42,261 bases of DNA from a bacterium (GCA_021813325.1 JAKALA010000033.1:1-42261); one strand, 5' to 3'. Numbered from the stretch's first letter, positions 27,356 through 36,726 are shown. Numbers and translations: made by a program. The notes: generated by a model not told the origin, from the letters alone.

Positions 27356-27784
27356 TTAGGCGATAGCAGGCGGAGCCAGACTGCGGAACGCCGCGCCAAA
27401 ACACACTTCGGGCGTGAACACCCAATCCCGGTCCGGCGGTTGGCGGGAAATGAAGGTTGTCGGTGGGGTAATGGCAACTATTTGCCGGGTTGAAATAAAG
27501 TCCAGCGTGATAGCCGAACCAAAATCCGGCTTGATGAAAGTTGAACTTGCGGTGGCCGGGCAAACGGAATGAAGCGAAACGCAAAGCGAATCATCGTGAC
27601 GGTCGGAATCATGCGACGGGCTGTTCGTCGTCGCAGATTTATCCATGTGAGCCGTTTCAGCGTGAGAATCTTCCCCCAAACATTCGGTGGAGCAAAAGCC
27701 GACCGCCGCCAGCCAAACCACGATCAACGCCGCCGCACAGATGCGAAGCGATGGCTTCAGTTTATGTTGTCGCAAACCGATCAT
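27356..27784 (-). CDS. small His/Cys-rich secreted leader protein before copAB
   Basis: 142 residues. A signal peptide (about 15-35, ending FCSTECLG) is followed by a His/Asp-rich region (HAETAHMDK, HDSDRHDDSLCVSLHSVC at about 40-75), then a beta-like half ending WVFTPEVCFGAAFRSLAPPAIA. It is probably a periplasmic metal-binding protein of unknown role. The C-terminal W.F...AA...AP pattern loosely recalls the leader protein of the czc module at 17493-17879. It is preceded by a TTTGAGGG-N14-GGTGTATTA promoter motif (27879-27909), so is likely the first gene of the copAB operon and part of the ECF regulon. Confidence 0.6.
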   Translation of the reverse strand: MIGLRQHKLKPSLRICAAALIVVWLAAVGFCSTECLGEDSHAETAHMDKSATTNSPSHDSDRHDDSLCVSLHSVCPATASSTFIKPDFGSAITLDFISTRQIVAITPPTTFISRQPPDRDWVFTPEVCFGAAFRSLAPPAIA

Positions 27785-27878
27785 GTCCAGGTTGTCGCCT
27801 TACGGCACACTGCAAAATTCAATATGCGTTGTCAATTGCCGCCTTGCAAACCCGGCCAAAGTGACATTTCCCAATTAC

Positions 27879-27909
27879 TAATACACCTCAATTTGAAAAA
27901 TCCCTCAAA
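27879..27909 (-). promoter_or_regulatory. ECF-type promoter, copy E (copAB operon leader)
   Basis: On the minus strand TTTGAGGG, 14 bases, GGTGTATTA; one base off the -10 of the other copies, same spacing. It ends 94 bases before the start codon at 27784. Confidence 0.6.
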
Positions 27910-28005
27910 AATAATCGTTAGTTCGTCAATAAAGTTCAATAACGACTGATTTTCAAAAGCTTCCACCCTATTTTAACGACGCAAAACAATCCCTTTCAGG
28001 ATGAG

Positions 28006-28836
28006 TCAATCAACCTTGCGTCGGCTTGTGAGAACCAGAATTAGCCCGCCAACAACCAGGAATAGTGAATAAAACGTGCCCCGGCTCAAGCCGAACAACA
28101 GCGAAGCATCCGGTTCACGAAAAACCTCTCCGATGGCTCGAACCACGGCATAGAGGATGAGAAATTCACCGGCCAAATGGCCGGGTCGCTCGCGGGTCAC
28201 CGGACTGCGCCAGAAACGCCATTGGGTGTAGATGGTAAGGAACAATCCTTCGAGCAATGCCTCGTAAAGTTGTGATGGATGACGTGGTGGAATGTCCATC
28301 AAGGGCGTGCCGGCGGACGCACTCTTGGGAAAGATAACCGCCCACGACACATAACTCACCTTGCCCCACAGTTCACCGTTGATGAAGTTGGCAATGCGCC
28401 CCAGAAACAAACCCGGTGGCGCAAGTGTCACCAAAACATCGGCAACTGGTCGCCATGCCAGTTTATGCTTTCTGACCAACCAGAGCAGTGCAAGGCAGAC
28501 GCCAATGAACCCGCCGTGGCTCGACATTCCACCATCCCAAACGCGGAACAAATCCAGTGGCTCGCGGAACAATGTCTGCGGAGAATAAAGCAAAAAGTAG
28601 CCCAGCCGCCCGCCCACCAAGACCCCAATGACCACCGCCAGCATTAAATCCGATTGAGCTTTGGGATTAAGCGAGGAACGTCCGTCCCGCCAATACAGAT
28701 GTAACAACAGTGCCGCAATCAGGAACGCCAGCACATAAGCCAGGCCATAGTAGCGAATGCCAAACGAATCGGAAAACCGCACTAAAAACGGGCTTAAATT
28801 GTCAACCCAATGTAAGGATGCCGAATTAGTCGTCAT
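28006..28836 (-). CDS. lgt: prolipoprotein diacylglyceryl transferase
   Basis: 276 residues from the ATG at 28836; a GTG two codons upstream is possible. About seven membrane helices. Catalytic and signature elements are present: SSHGGFIG, GRIANFINGELWG, RHPSQLYE and a late RAIGEVFREPD. Lgt adds diacylglycerol from phosphatidylglycerol to the lipobox Cys of prolipoproteins, the essential first step of lipoprotein maturation. It follows cusA on the same strand after 70 bases. The island encodes at least three lipoproteins (CzcB, CusB, CusC), so a dedicated extra copy would make sense. Confidence 0.92.
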   Translation of the reverse strand: MTTNSASLHWVDNLSPFLVRFSDSFGIRYYGLAYVLAFLIAALLLHLYWRDGRSSLNPKAQSDLMLAVVIGVLVGGRLGYFLLYSPQTLFREPLDLFRVWDGGMSSHGGFIGVCLALLWLVRKHKLAWRPVADVLVTLAPPGLFLGRIANFINGELWGKVSYVSWAVIFPKSASAGTPLMDIPPRHPSQLYEALLEGLFLTIYTQWRFWRSPVTRERPGHLAGEFLILYAVVRAIGEVFREPDASLLFGLSRGTFYSLFLVVGGLILVLTSRRKVD

Positions 28837-28906
28837 GCTCACATTCCATGCCAGTCATGTTTGATCGTCCAGTTTTGCGTCCGGGGATAAATTGCATATC
28901 CGGTTT

Positions 28907-31900
28907 TCAACTGGTCGGCTGTTCGATTTTCTTGGGTTCAACCGCTGTGAGACGCCGCGAGCGCCACAGGTAAAAGATGGCTGGATAGACCACCAACACG
29001 CAGATGGTGGAGGTAATGATGCCGCCAATCATCGGTGCGGCGATGCGTTTCATCACGTCCGCGCCGGCACCGTGGCTCCACAAGATTGGCGCGAGGCCGG
29101 CGATGATGACACACGCGGTCATGACTTTCGGGCGCAGCCGTTTCACTGCACCGTGATAGATCGCGTCGCGCAAGTCACCCACGGTGCGCATCAAGCCCTT
29201 CTGTTTCCATTCGTCATAAGCGAGGTCGAGATAGAGCAGCATGATGACGCCGGTCTCGGCGTCGAGTCCCGCGAGGGCGATGATGCCGACCCAGACAGCC
29301 ACGCTCAAATTGTAGTCCAGCAGGTATAGCGTCCAGAACGCGCCCACCAGTGAGAACGGCACAGCCAGCAGCACGATGGCGGTCTTGAGCAGCGAGCGCG
29401 TATTCATATAAATGATCAGCGAAATGAGGAGCAACGTGAGCGGCACCACCATCAGCAGGCGTTGTTTGGCGTGCAGCATGTATTCGTATTGGCCGCTCCA
29501 GAAGATGTTATAGCCGGGCGGCAGTTTGATCTGGCCGGTGGCGACGGCTTCGTTCACCGCGTGCATGGCGGCCTGGACGTAGGTGCCCACGTCCACGCCA
29601 TGAATGTCCACATACACCCAGTCGTTGGGCACGGCGCCCTCGGTCTTGATTGACATCGGGCCGTCCACGACTTTGATGCTGGCCAGTTCGCCAAGAGGAA
29701 TTTGAGCACCGGTCGGTGTGGGCACCACGATGTCGCGCTTGAGCGAATCCAGATCGGAGCGGAAATCACGGTCGTAACGGAGATTCACCGTGTAGCGTTC
29801 CAAACCTTCCACGGTGGTCGTCAACGGCATTCCGCCAAGCGCCACGGACAACACATCCTGCACATCGCCAACGGTCAGGCCGTAACGCGCAATGGCGTCC
29901 CGATTGATTTCAAATTCCACATAGCGCCCGCCCATCACGCGCTCAGCAAAGGCGCTGGCGGTGCCGGGCACCTGGCGGACGACGGCTTCGACCTCGGTGC
30001 CGATGCGTTCCAATTCCTTCAAGTCCGGCCCGGCTATCTTGATGCCCACGGGTGTTTTGATTCCGGTGGAAAGCATGTCAATGCGGGTCTTGATCGGCAT
30101 CGTCCACGCGTTGTTAAGCCCCGGTATTTGCACGGCGTCGTTCAACGCGGTCACCAGTTCATCCGGCGTGCGACGGCGGTGGGCGATGACGTTGCCGTTG
30201 TCGTCCTTGATGTCCACGGCTGGCCATTCCGATTCCGGGTTGAGGCGGATGGTGGATTCGATCATGTCCAGTGGCGCGGGATCGGTGGCCGTTTCGGCGC
30301 GGCCGGCCTTGCCAAAAACAGATTTAACTTCGGGAAACGACTTGATGATCCGGTCGGTGACTTGAATCAACTCGCGTGCCTTGGTTGGTGAGATGCCCGG
30401 AAAGGTCGTGGGCATGTAAAGCAGATCGCCCTCGTAAAGCGGCGGCATGAATTCCGAGCCGATGTTTTGATACGGGAAAAGCTTGCCAACCGAAAAGGCC
30501 ATTTCCTGCGCCCGACCCGGTGGCAGCCATCGTGCCACCAGCGAGTTCCACGGAAAAAACACCCACGCCACCAGAATGATGCCACACACCAGCACCAGCC
30601 AGCGGAACCTGATGGCCAGATCCACCACCGGTTTGTAGAGCCAGATCAGAAAGCGGTTGATGGGATTTTTTTCCTCCTTGGGAATTTTGCCGCGAATAAA
30701 CCAGCCCATCAGCACTGGTGCGAGGGTTATGGACAGCAACGCGGCAGCGGCCATCGAATAGGTTTTCGTGAATGCCAGTGGCTTGAACAGCCGGCCTTCC
30801 TGCTCCTGCAAGGTGAACACGGGCAGGAAGGAAACCGTAATGACCAGCAGCGAATAAAACAACGCCGGGCCGACTTCCACGGCTGCGTCGCGAATGATTT
30901 CCCAATGTGGTTTTTTGCCCTGGTCACGCTCCAGATGCTGGTGCGCGTTTTCAATCATGATAATGACCGCGTCCACCATCGCGCCGATGGCGATGGCAAT
31001 GCCGCCCAGCGACATGATATTGGAGCTGAGTCCCTGCCCGAACATGATGAGGAATGAAATCAGCACCGCGACCGGCAGAATGATGATCGCCACCAATGCG
31101 CTGCGCAGGTGCAGCAGGAATGCGAGACAGACAAGCGCGACCACGATGCTTTCTTCCAGCAGCTTTTCCTCCAGCGTTTTGACCGCCCGGTCAATCAACG
31201 CCGTGCGGTCATAGGTGACAGTGACCTTCACATCCGGCGGCAAAGCCTTCATCGACTGGTCCAGCCTGGCTTTCACGTCTTGAATCACCTGGTAGGCATT
31301 CGCGCCGTAGCGCACCACGACGATGCCGCCGACAGTTTCGCCGTCGCCGTTCAAGTCCGCGATGCCGCGACGCATATCGGGTCCGAACTGGATGTTTGCC
31401 ACATCGCGCAGCAAAATCGGCACCCCGTCCTTGCCGACACCGACGGCGACCTTCTTTAGATCGTCCAAATTCTCAATGTAACCCTTGACGCGCAGGATGA
31501 ATTCCCGCTCGGATAGTTCAATTGATCGCCCGCCAACTTCACCGTTGCTGCGCTTGATGGCCATGCTCACGTCCGACAACGAAAGGTTGTAGGCACGCAA
31601 CTTGGTCGGGTCCACCGTTACCTGATATTGTTTTACAAACCCGCCGATGGAGGCCACTTCCGAAACGCCCGGCACGGCGGCGAGTTGATATTTCAGATAC
31701 CAGTCCTGGATGGATCGGAGGTCGGCGAGGTTGCGGTTGGTGGAATTGATGGAATACATGAACGCCCAGCCGACACCTGTGGCGTCCGGGCCGAGTGACG
31801 GGGTGACGCTTTTGGGCAGTTCGCCGCTGATGCTGCTCAGATATTCGAGCACCCGGCTGCGCGCCCAATACGGATCGGTGCCGTCCTGAAAAATAACATA

Positions 31901-32179
31901 AACAAACGAATAGCCGTAGAAGGAGTAGCCGCGCACCACCTTCGCCTTGGGCACGGAAAGCATCTTGGTGGTGATGGGATAAGTGACCTGATCTTCGACG
32001 ATGTTCGGTGCCTGGCCTTCCCACGGCGTGTATATGATCACCTGCGTGTCGGACAGATCGGGAATGGCGTCGAGCGGGATGTGGCGGACGGCATAAACGC
32101 CGCTGAGCACCAGCGCCACCGTCGCCAGCATGACGACGAACTTGTTCTTGAGCGAAAAATCTATGATGCGCGTAAGCAT
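28907..32179 (-). CDS. cusA: CusA-type Cu(I)/Ag(I) RND efflux pump
   Basis: 1090 residues. The TM4 motif GGIAIAIGAMVDAVIIMIEN is that of CusA/SilA. Large periplasmic loops contain GDLLYMPTTFPGISP and TRIDMLSTGIKTP, which hold two of the three Met residues that form the Cu(I) site in E. coli CusA. The third, in the YGMTV context there, is Leu here (codon 29876-29878). It is proton-driven and works with CusB and CusC to expel Cu(I)/Ag(I) across the envelope. The start is 12 bases after the cusB stop; lgt follows. Confidence 0.92.
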   Translation of the reverse strand: MLTRIIDFSLKNKFVVMLATVALVLSGVYAVRHIPLDAIPDLSDTQVIIYTPWEGQAPNIVEDQVTYPITTKMLSVPKAKVVRGYSFYGYSFVYVIFQDGTDPYWARSRVLEYLSSISGELPKSVTPSLGPDATGVGWAFMYSINSTNRNLADLRSIQDWYLKYQLAAVPGVSEVASIGGFVKQYQVTVDPTKLRAYNLSLSDVSMAIKRSNGEVGGRSIELSEREFILRVKGYIENLDDLKKVAVGVGKDGVPILLRDVANIQFGPDMRRGIADLNGDGETVGGIVVVRYGANAYQVIQDVKARLDQSMKALPPDVKVTVTYDRTALIDRAVKTLEEKLLEESIVVALVCLAFLLHLRSALVAIIILPVAVLISFLIMFGQGLSSNIMSLGGIAIAIGAMVDAVIIMIENAHQHLERDQGKKPHWEIIRDAAVEVGPALFYSLLVITVSFLPVFTLQEQEGRLFKPLAFTKTYSMAAAALLSITLAPVLMGWFIRGKIPKEEKNPINRFLIWLYKPVVDLAIRFRWLVLVCGIILVAWVFFPWNSLVARWLPPGRAQEMAFSVGKLFPYQNIGSEFMPPLYEGDLLYMPTTFPGISPTKARELIQVTDRIIKSFPEVKSVFGKAGRAETATDPAPLDMIESTIRLNPESEWPAVDIKDDNGNVIAHRRRTPDELVTALNDAVQIPGLNNAWTMPIKTRIDMLSTGIKTPVGIKIAGPDLKELERIGTEVEAVVRQVPGTASAFAERVMGGRYVEFEINRDAIARYGLTVGDVQDVLSVALGGMPLTTTVEGLERYTVNLRYDRDFRSDLDSLKRDIVVPTPTGAQIPLGELASIKVVDGPMSIKTEGAVPNDWVYVDIHGVDVGTYVQAAMHAVNEAVATGQIKLPPGYNIFWSGQYEYMLHAKQRLLMVVPLTLLLISLIIYMNTRSLLKTAIVLLAVPFSLVGAFWTLYLLDYNLSVAVWVGIIALAGLDAETGVIMLLYLDLAYDEWKQKGLMRTVGDLRDAIYHGAVKRLRPKVMTACVIIAGLAPILWSHGAGADVMKRIAAPMIGGIITSTICVLVVYPAIFYLWRSRRLTAVEPKKIEQPTS

Positions 32180-32191
32180 GGGAATTCCTTG

Positions 32192-34054
32192 TTATCTCAC
32201 GGGGGTTTTCACCGGCACCAAGTTCATTTCACAAATCGGACACTTGCCCGGTTTGTCGGAAATCACTTCAGGGTGCATTGGGCAGGTGTAGAGTTGTTTG
32301 GCCGCCGAGTTTGTGGCGGACGAAGAATTGGTTGCGGGTGGCGCTGGATTGGTGCCTGCATCCGGCGCAGCCATTACCGGAATGAGTGTCATGCCGCAAA
32401 TGGGGCATTTGCCCGGCTTGTCTTCGTGAACGCTGTTGTGTTCCGGCATCGGGCACGTGTAGTAAAGCACCTTGCCGCCGGGCTGTAATTGCTTGAGTTC
32501 GCCGGGAGTCACCGGCACCAGCGCCATGCCGCAAATCGGACAGTTCCCCGGATGGTCATAGGTGATGGAAACGTGCGCCGGCATCGGACAGACATAGACC
32601 ATGCCTTCCTTCACCACGTTGGTGGACGTGGCCGGTTCCATGTTGGTCATGCTCGTAACTGCCGGCACGTTCACGTCGGCACCCGTTGGCCCGCGCATTT
32701 TTTGTATCGCCTCGCGCAACTGGCTTTCTGAATCGAGCATAAACTGGCCGGAAGTGACCACGCGCTCGCCATCCCGCAAACCACTGATGACTTGATACAT
32801 GTCATTTTCCGCCTGGGGACCGAGCACGACTGTGCGCGGATCAAATTTGCCGCCAGGCAGCGCGACGAAGACCGTGTTCTTTTCGCCGCTGCGGAGAATG
32901 GCCGAATCCGGCACCAGCAACGCGGACGGTGCCAGTTCAGAAATGATTTTCACCGAAACAAACATGCCGGGCTTGAGAAAATAACCGGGGTTTTCAAATT
33001 CCAGCCGCACGCGCGCCGTGCGCGTTTTTTCGTCCACGTTCGGATAAACATAGGTCACACGTCCGCGAAATTCGCGGTCCGGCAGCGACGATATTTTGAC
33101 CACCGCCTCCTGCCCAAGCCGGATGTAGGGTAAATCCTGTTCATAAACCTGCGCATAAACCCAGACAATGCCCAAGTCGGCAAGTTGATAGAGTTTCATG
33201 CCGGCATCCACCATCTGGCCTTCCACGACATTTTTCTGAATCACAAAGCCGTCAATCGGCGCGAGAATTTGCAACGTCTTGCGAGGCTTGCCGGTTTTGT
33301 CCAGATCCGCGACCTGCGCTTCGGAAATGTCGTAGAATTTCAACTTGTTCGCCGCCGATTCGCGAAGCACCGCCGCGCCGGGGTCGTTGGTGGAACTTTG
33401 ATTCAGCGTGAGCAGGTATTCAACTTCCGCACTATAAAGATCCGGCGAATAAATGGCGAACAGCGGCTCGCCGCGATGCACCAACTGGCCGGTGGCGTCC
33501 ACGTCCAGCTTCTCGATCCAGCCCTTGAACTTGGTGGTCACGTCCGCGAGCGTCGTTTCATTGTAATCAATCGTGCCGACTGTGCGGATGGTCCGGCGCA
33601 GTGGGCCACGCGCGATTTCCGTTGTCTGAATGTTCATCGTCTGGATGGTCTGGGGATCAACTGCGATGGCGGTAGATTCGGTGTCCCCTCCCGCATAGAC
33701 CGGCACCATGTCCATCCCCATGCTGTCCTTGGCCGGCACCGGGCTGGTTTCGCCCGCCTTCATCGTGGATTTGTAATAAAGAATTTTGTGACCGCCCGAC
33801 GCCGAGTCGGTGGTCGCATTTTTGTGGACCGCCTCCAGTTTCATGCCGCAGATCGGGCAGTTGCCGGGATGATCCTGAATGATCCACGGGTGCATGCCGC
33901 AGGTATAAAGCGTCTTGCTACCCGAGGCGGCGGGGTCGGCGGTTTTATCGGGTGCCTTGGAACAGCCCGCGACGAAAACTCCCGCGCCGACGATGGCCGT
34001 CAGTAAAAGTAACAGTGCTGCAATTTTTAATTTTAGTTTCATGGCATTTATCAT
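32192..34054 (-). CDS. cusB: CusB-type membrane fusion lipoprotein with five metal-binding knuckles
   Basis: 620 residues, far longer than CusB of E. coli (about 400). Lipobox VAGC with Cys31. The N-terminus has a knuckle TCGMHPWI...CPICGM (about 49-72) and a degenerate one KILYYKSTMKAG...SMGMDMVPVY (91-120). The membrane-fusion core follows, with lipoyl, hairpin and barrel domains. The C-terminal 134 residues carry three more knuckles: YVCPMPAHV...CPICGM, YTCPMPEHN...CPICGM and YTCPMHPEV...CPICEM. These heavy-metal-binding domains probably capture Cu(I)/Ag(I) for CusA. The start overlaps the cusC stop in ATGA. Confidence 0.9.
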   Translation of the reverse strand: MINAMKLKLKIAALLLLLTAIVGAGVFVAGCSKAPDKTADPAASGSKTLYTCGMHPWIIQDHPGNCPICGMKLEAVHKNATTDSASGGHKILYYKSTMKAGETSPVPAKDSMGMDMVPVYAGGDTESTAIAVDPQTIQTMNIQTTEIARGPLRRTIRTVGTIDYNETTLADVTTKFKGWIEKLDVDATGQLVHRGEPLFAIYSPDLYSAEVEYLLTLNQSSTNDPGAAVLRESAANKLKFYDISEAQVADLDKTGKPRKTLQILAPIDGFVIQKNVVEGQMVDAGMKLYQLADLGIVWVYAQVYEQDLPYIRLGQEAVVKISSLPDREFRGRVTYVYPNVDEKTRTARVRLEFENPGYFLKPGMFVSVKIISELAPSALLVPDSAILRSGEKNTVFVALPGGKFDPRTVVLGPQAENDMYQVISGLRDGERVVTSGQFMLDSESQLREAIQKMRGPTGADVNVPAVTSMTNMEPATSTNVVKEGMVYVCPMPAHVSITYDHPGNCPICGMALVPVTPGELKQLQPGGKVLYYTCPMPEHNSVHEDKPGKCPICGMTLIPVMAAPDAGTNPAPPATNSSSATNSAAKQLYTCPMHPEVISDKPGKCPICEMNLVPVKTPVR

Positions 34055-35427
34055 TTGAAAGTTTTAGTGGAAGTGGCTTTGTCCTTATCGTTGTCGGTGA
34101 ACAACGAAGTTCCCGCCGGCGGTTCCCCCGCGATCAACAGGGACAGTCTGGAAAGCACAATCTCGCGCTGGGTTCGCGCTTCGACTTCCGAAAGTTCGAA
34201 ATTCAACAGCGTCCGTTCCGTGTCCATCAGGTTGAAGAAATCAATCGTGCCAGAAAGATAACCGGCGCGGGCGATTTCCAGCGATTGTCGCGCTTTCGGA
34301 ATGAGCCGGTTTTCGAGAAGTTGGAGGTTTCGTCCAATTTCGCGGTAGGCGAAAGATTGCTCGGAAAAATCCACCGCCAGCGCAATTTGCGCCGAAGTCA
34401 GACGCGCCTTGGCGGCGAGTTCCTGCGCCTTGGCCTGCGCGATTTCCGCAGCGGTCTTGTCGCGCCAGATCGGCAGGGTCATGCCCCCGAGCGGGCGATA
34501 TACGATCGGATATGCTTTTACGTCCGCCATCAACCCCAGGCTGAAATCCGGCACGCGCGATTTGTAAGCCAGCGCAATGCCGGCTTCCGCCGCGCGCACG
34601 TCGGCTTCCATCGTTTTCAACTGCGGATTGCGGGCGAAGGCGATGCGCAGCAGTTCGTCGGAATCAGGATTGATAGCGGTCGTCTCCAATCGCGCCGGCA
34701 CGGGCGGGTCTGACTGGTCCGGTTTAATTCCGAGAGCGGCTTTGAACGACGCCAGCATCGGCTGGCGCGAGTCTTCCAGGTTGGCGATGTCAGTGCTGAC
34801 GCGTTCGCGCTCGATCTGGGCGCGCAGGACGTCCTGCAAAGTTCCCTTGCCGACTTCATTTTGCGCCCGCGCAATGCGTTCCAGGTCGTTGAGCAGCGAA
34901 AGCGTCTCGCGGTTGATCCGCAGCCGGTCGTCGAGAAAATAGAGTTCGTAGTAGGACTTTTTCAGATCGAACGCGGTTTGCAGCGCGGCAGTTTCAAAGG
35001 CGAAGTATTTGGTCCGGCTTTCAGCGCTGGCCACGGCGGCGCTGGCACGCAGCTTGCCGGGGCCGGGGAATATCTGCATGAATCCCGGCATGACAGTTTT
35101 GACTACGTCGGCGATGTCCGATTGAAAGGTCAGTTGCGGATCGGGCAGTGAACGCGCAACGGTTATGTTTTCCACTGATCCCGACCAGTCGAAATAAGTC
35201 GCCGCCACCTGTGGCTGGTTGAGCAGAGCGAATGCCATGTAGTTGCTTAATCCCGTATCCGGCGTCAGCTCCGGCAAGACCGGCGGCTGATTGTCCGGAC
35301 GATACACTTTTGTGACCGCGCCGAGGTCGCGGCGAGCCTGTTTCTCGCCCGGTGCGGGAATGCCCGTGCAACCAGCGAGCAACAGCACGCCGACGGCACT
35401 TGTAAAAATAATGATAACTGGCTTCAT
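34051..35427 (-). CDS. cusC: CusC-type outer-membrane efflux channel lipoprotein
   Basis: 458 residues from the ATG at 35427; an upstream GTG adds six residues before the signal and is unlikely. The signal ends in the lipobox LAGC (Cys at about 20), so the channel is lipid-anchored, as E. coli CusC is. Two TolC-type repeats follow, with long helices rich in Ala/Glu and IFPGPGK and LTLPIWRDKTAAEIA turns. It is the outer-membrane exit of the CusCBA system. A small Cys-rich secreted protein gene precedes it by 112 bases. Confidence 0.88.
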   Translation of the reverse strand: MKPVIIIFTSAVGVLLLAGCTGIPAPGEKQARRDLGAVTKVYRPDNQPPVLPELTPDTGLSNYMAFALLNQPQVAATYFDWSGSVENITVARSLPDPQLTFQSDIADVVKTVMPGFMQIFPGPGKLRASAAVASAESRTKYFAFETAALQTAFDLKKSYYELYFLDDRLRINRETLSLLNDLERIARAQNEVGKGTLQDVLRAQIERERVSTDIANLEDSRQPMLASFKAALGIKPDQSDPPVPARLETTAINPDSDELLRIAFARNPQLKTMEADVRAAEAGIALAYKSRVPDFSLGLMADVKAYPIVYRPLGGMTLPIWRDKTAAEIAQAKAQELAAKARLTSAQIALAVDFSEQSFAYREIGRNLQLLENRLIPKARQSLEIARAGYLSGTIDFFNLMDTERTLLNFELSEVEARTQREIVLSRLSLLIAGEPPAGTSLFTDNDKDKATSTKTFK

Positions 35428-35539
35428 AAATTCAAATACACACACACCTTACAAATACGATTACAAAAATTCACGGAAACAAAACGGGCGGTAGGACAAC
35501 ACCCACCCTGGAGACACCACGGGCGTGGAAGCGGGAAAA

Positions 35540-35884
35540 TCAGATGAGCCAGGCGCAATTTCGCATGTAAAGCGAAGCCTTGGTTGCTGTCGGCGGATGC
35601 TCAATGGAGGCAAAAACGGCATCCACTTCATTGGCAGGCGCAACCCAGACAGCAACATTGATAGGGGGAAGCGAAAGCTGTGTTTGACCGGCATTTTGAG
35701 CCGGAATCGCCGGCATGGGTTGCGAGTCAGACGGAGGTTTAGCCGAACAACACGCCATTTTAACACCATGCTGGCAACACGCTGGAACCGGCTGATTGGA
35801 ACAATTCGGCGCTGGCGATTGCGCGAACAGGAACGGTGTTCCCGCCAGCACAAAGCTGCAAATGATGGCCAACGCCAGTTTCAT
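35540..35884 (-). CDS. small Cys-rich secreted leader protein before cusCBA
   Basis: 114 residues. A signal peptide (about 1-22, ending FLFAQ) is followed by a Cys-rich part with NCSNQPVPACCQHGVKMACCSAK (two pieces, Cys-Cys pairs at about 36 and 45), a Pro/Gln-rich linker and a short C-terminal half. It probably binds Cu(I)/Ag(I) in the periplasm; the function is not known. Its place, first before an RND operon, is the same as that of the leader proteins at 17493 and 27356. A 5-bp hairpin CCACG-GG-CGTGG (35517-35528) lies between it and cusC. Confidence 0.6.
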   Translation of the reverse strand: MKLALAIICSFVLAGTPFLFAQSPAPNCSNQPVPACCQHGVKMACCSAKPPSDSQPMPAIPAQNAGQTQLSLPPINVAVWVAPANEVDAVFASIEHPPTATKASLYMRNCAWLI

Positions 35885-36032
35885 GTGATTGATTTTTGTT
35901 AACGTAGCAGCTTTTCAGCTAAACCTCTTTTACTCTTACTTTTAGCATGTCAATTGTTGAATTGCCGACTGCCCGCCAGCGACAGCACAACTCTGAGGTC
36001 GCGCATAATCAGGTCAAATCCCATTCGACGAT

Positions 36033-36569
36033 TTATTTTTGAATTTCCCCGCACTTGGACATGGCTTTTCCAAAATAAGGATTGTTCACATTTCCGTCCT
36101 TTTGCAGCCAACTGGCGCGTGCCATCGGGCAATACACCTTTGTGAAGGCGTCTTTGGCATTATGATCGGCGAGGTATTTGATGAGAGAATCACTCAATGG
36201 CTTGAAAGCGGCCCGTGCGGCTTTCAAGTCCGATGCCTTGGCCAGCGTTTCAGCCTGGGTCGCCACCTCTGCGGGCAGCATTTTCATGTCGTCGCCTTGA
36301 ACGGCTTTTGCAATCGCACCGGCGTTTTCTGCCACACCTTTAAGCGTATCGTTTGCCAGATCGGCTTGAACTGTCAGGTAATGGTCATAAACGGATTTCA
36401 CCGGCTCCATCAGAGCGGAATTGCTCGCCATTGCCATTGGTTGAGCCGAGCCACCACAGCATGATGGCATCGCGCAATCAGCCGCCTCGACTTTTGTGGC
36501 CAGCGTTGCAACGCCGATGACAGCCACTGTTCCGGCCAAAACGATCATGTATAAATTTGATTTTTTCAT
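36033..36569 (-). CDS. secreted DUF3347 protein
   Basis: 178 residues from the ATG at 36569. The signal peptide ends near VEAAD; then ADCAMPSCCGG and a Met-rich segment AQPMAMAS. The rest is helical, MEPVKSVYDHYLTVQADLA, with the late motif VYCPMARASWLQ...NPYFGKAMSKCGEI typical of DUF3347, a periplasmic domain found alone or fused to CusB-type proteins. The Cys and Met residues in that motif could bind Cu(I). An ECF-type promoter motif lies 48 bases upstream (36618-36648). It is probably a periplasmic partner of the cus system. Confidence 0.8.
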   Translation of the reverse strand: MKKSNLYMIVLAGTVAVIGVATLATKVEAADCAMPSCCGGSAQPMAMASNSALMEPVKSVYDHYLTVQADLANDTLKGVAENAGAIAKAVQGDDMKMLPAEVATQAETLAKASDLKAARAAFKPLSDSLIKYLADHNAKDAFTKVYCPMARASWLQKDGNVNNPYFGKAMSKCGEIQK

Positions 36570-36617
36570 AGTTAAGTTGATTCTTTTGTTGATGGTCTTC
36601 GGTTGACCGCACAAGGT

Positions 36618-36648
36618 TAATACCCCGACGGAACGGAAACCCCTCAAA
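36618..36648 (-). promoter_or_regulatory. ECF-type promoter, copy A (DUF3347 gene)
   Basis: On the minus strand TTTGAGGG, 14 bases, GGGGTATTA, ending 48 bases before the start codon at 36569. Confidence 0.7.
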
Positions 36649-36726
36649 TTATTTTTAAAATTTCGACACGACTATTTGTTGATTATGTTTCAGTCACGCG
36701 CAGCAAATAATGCTGCCAGGATAGCA

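Noticed and set aside
35892-35925. Possible sixth ECF promoter before the Cys-rich leader of cusCBA
   Set aside because: On the minus strand AAGAGG...N14...TACGTTA has the right spacing but matches only about half of the conserved bases, so I did not count it.
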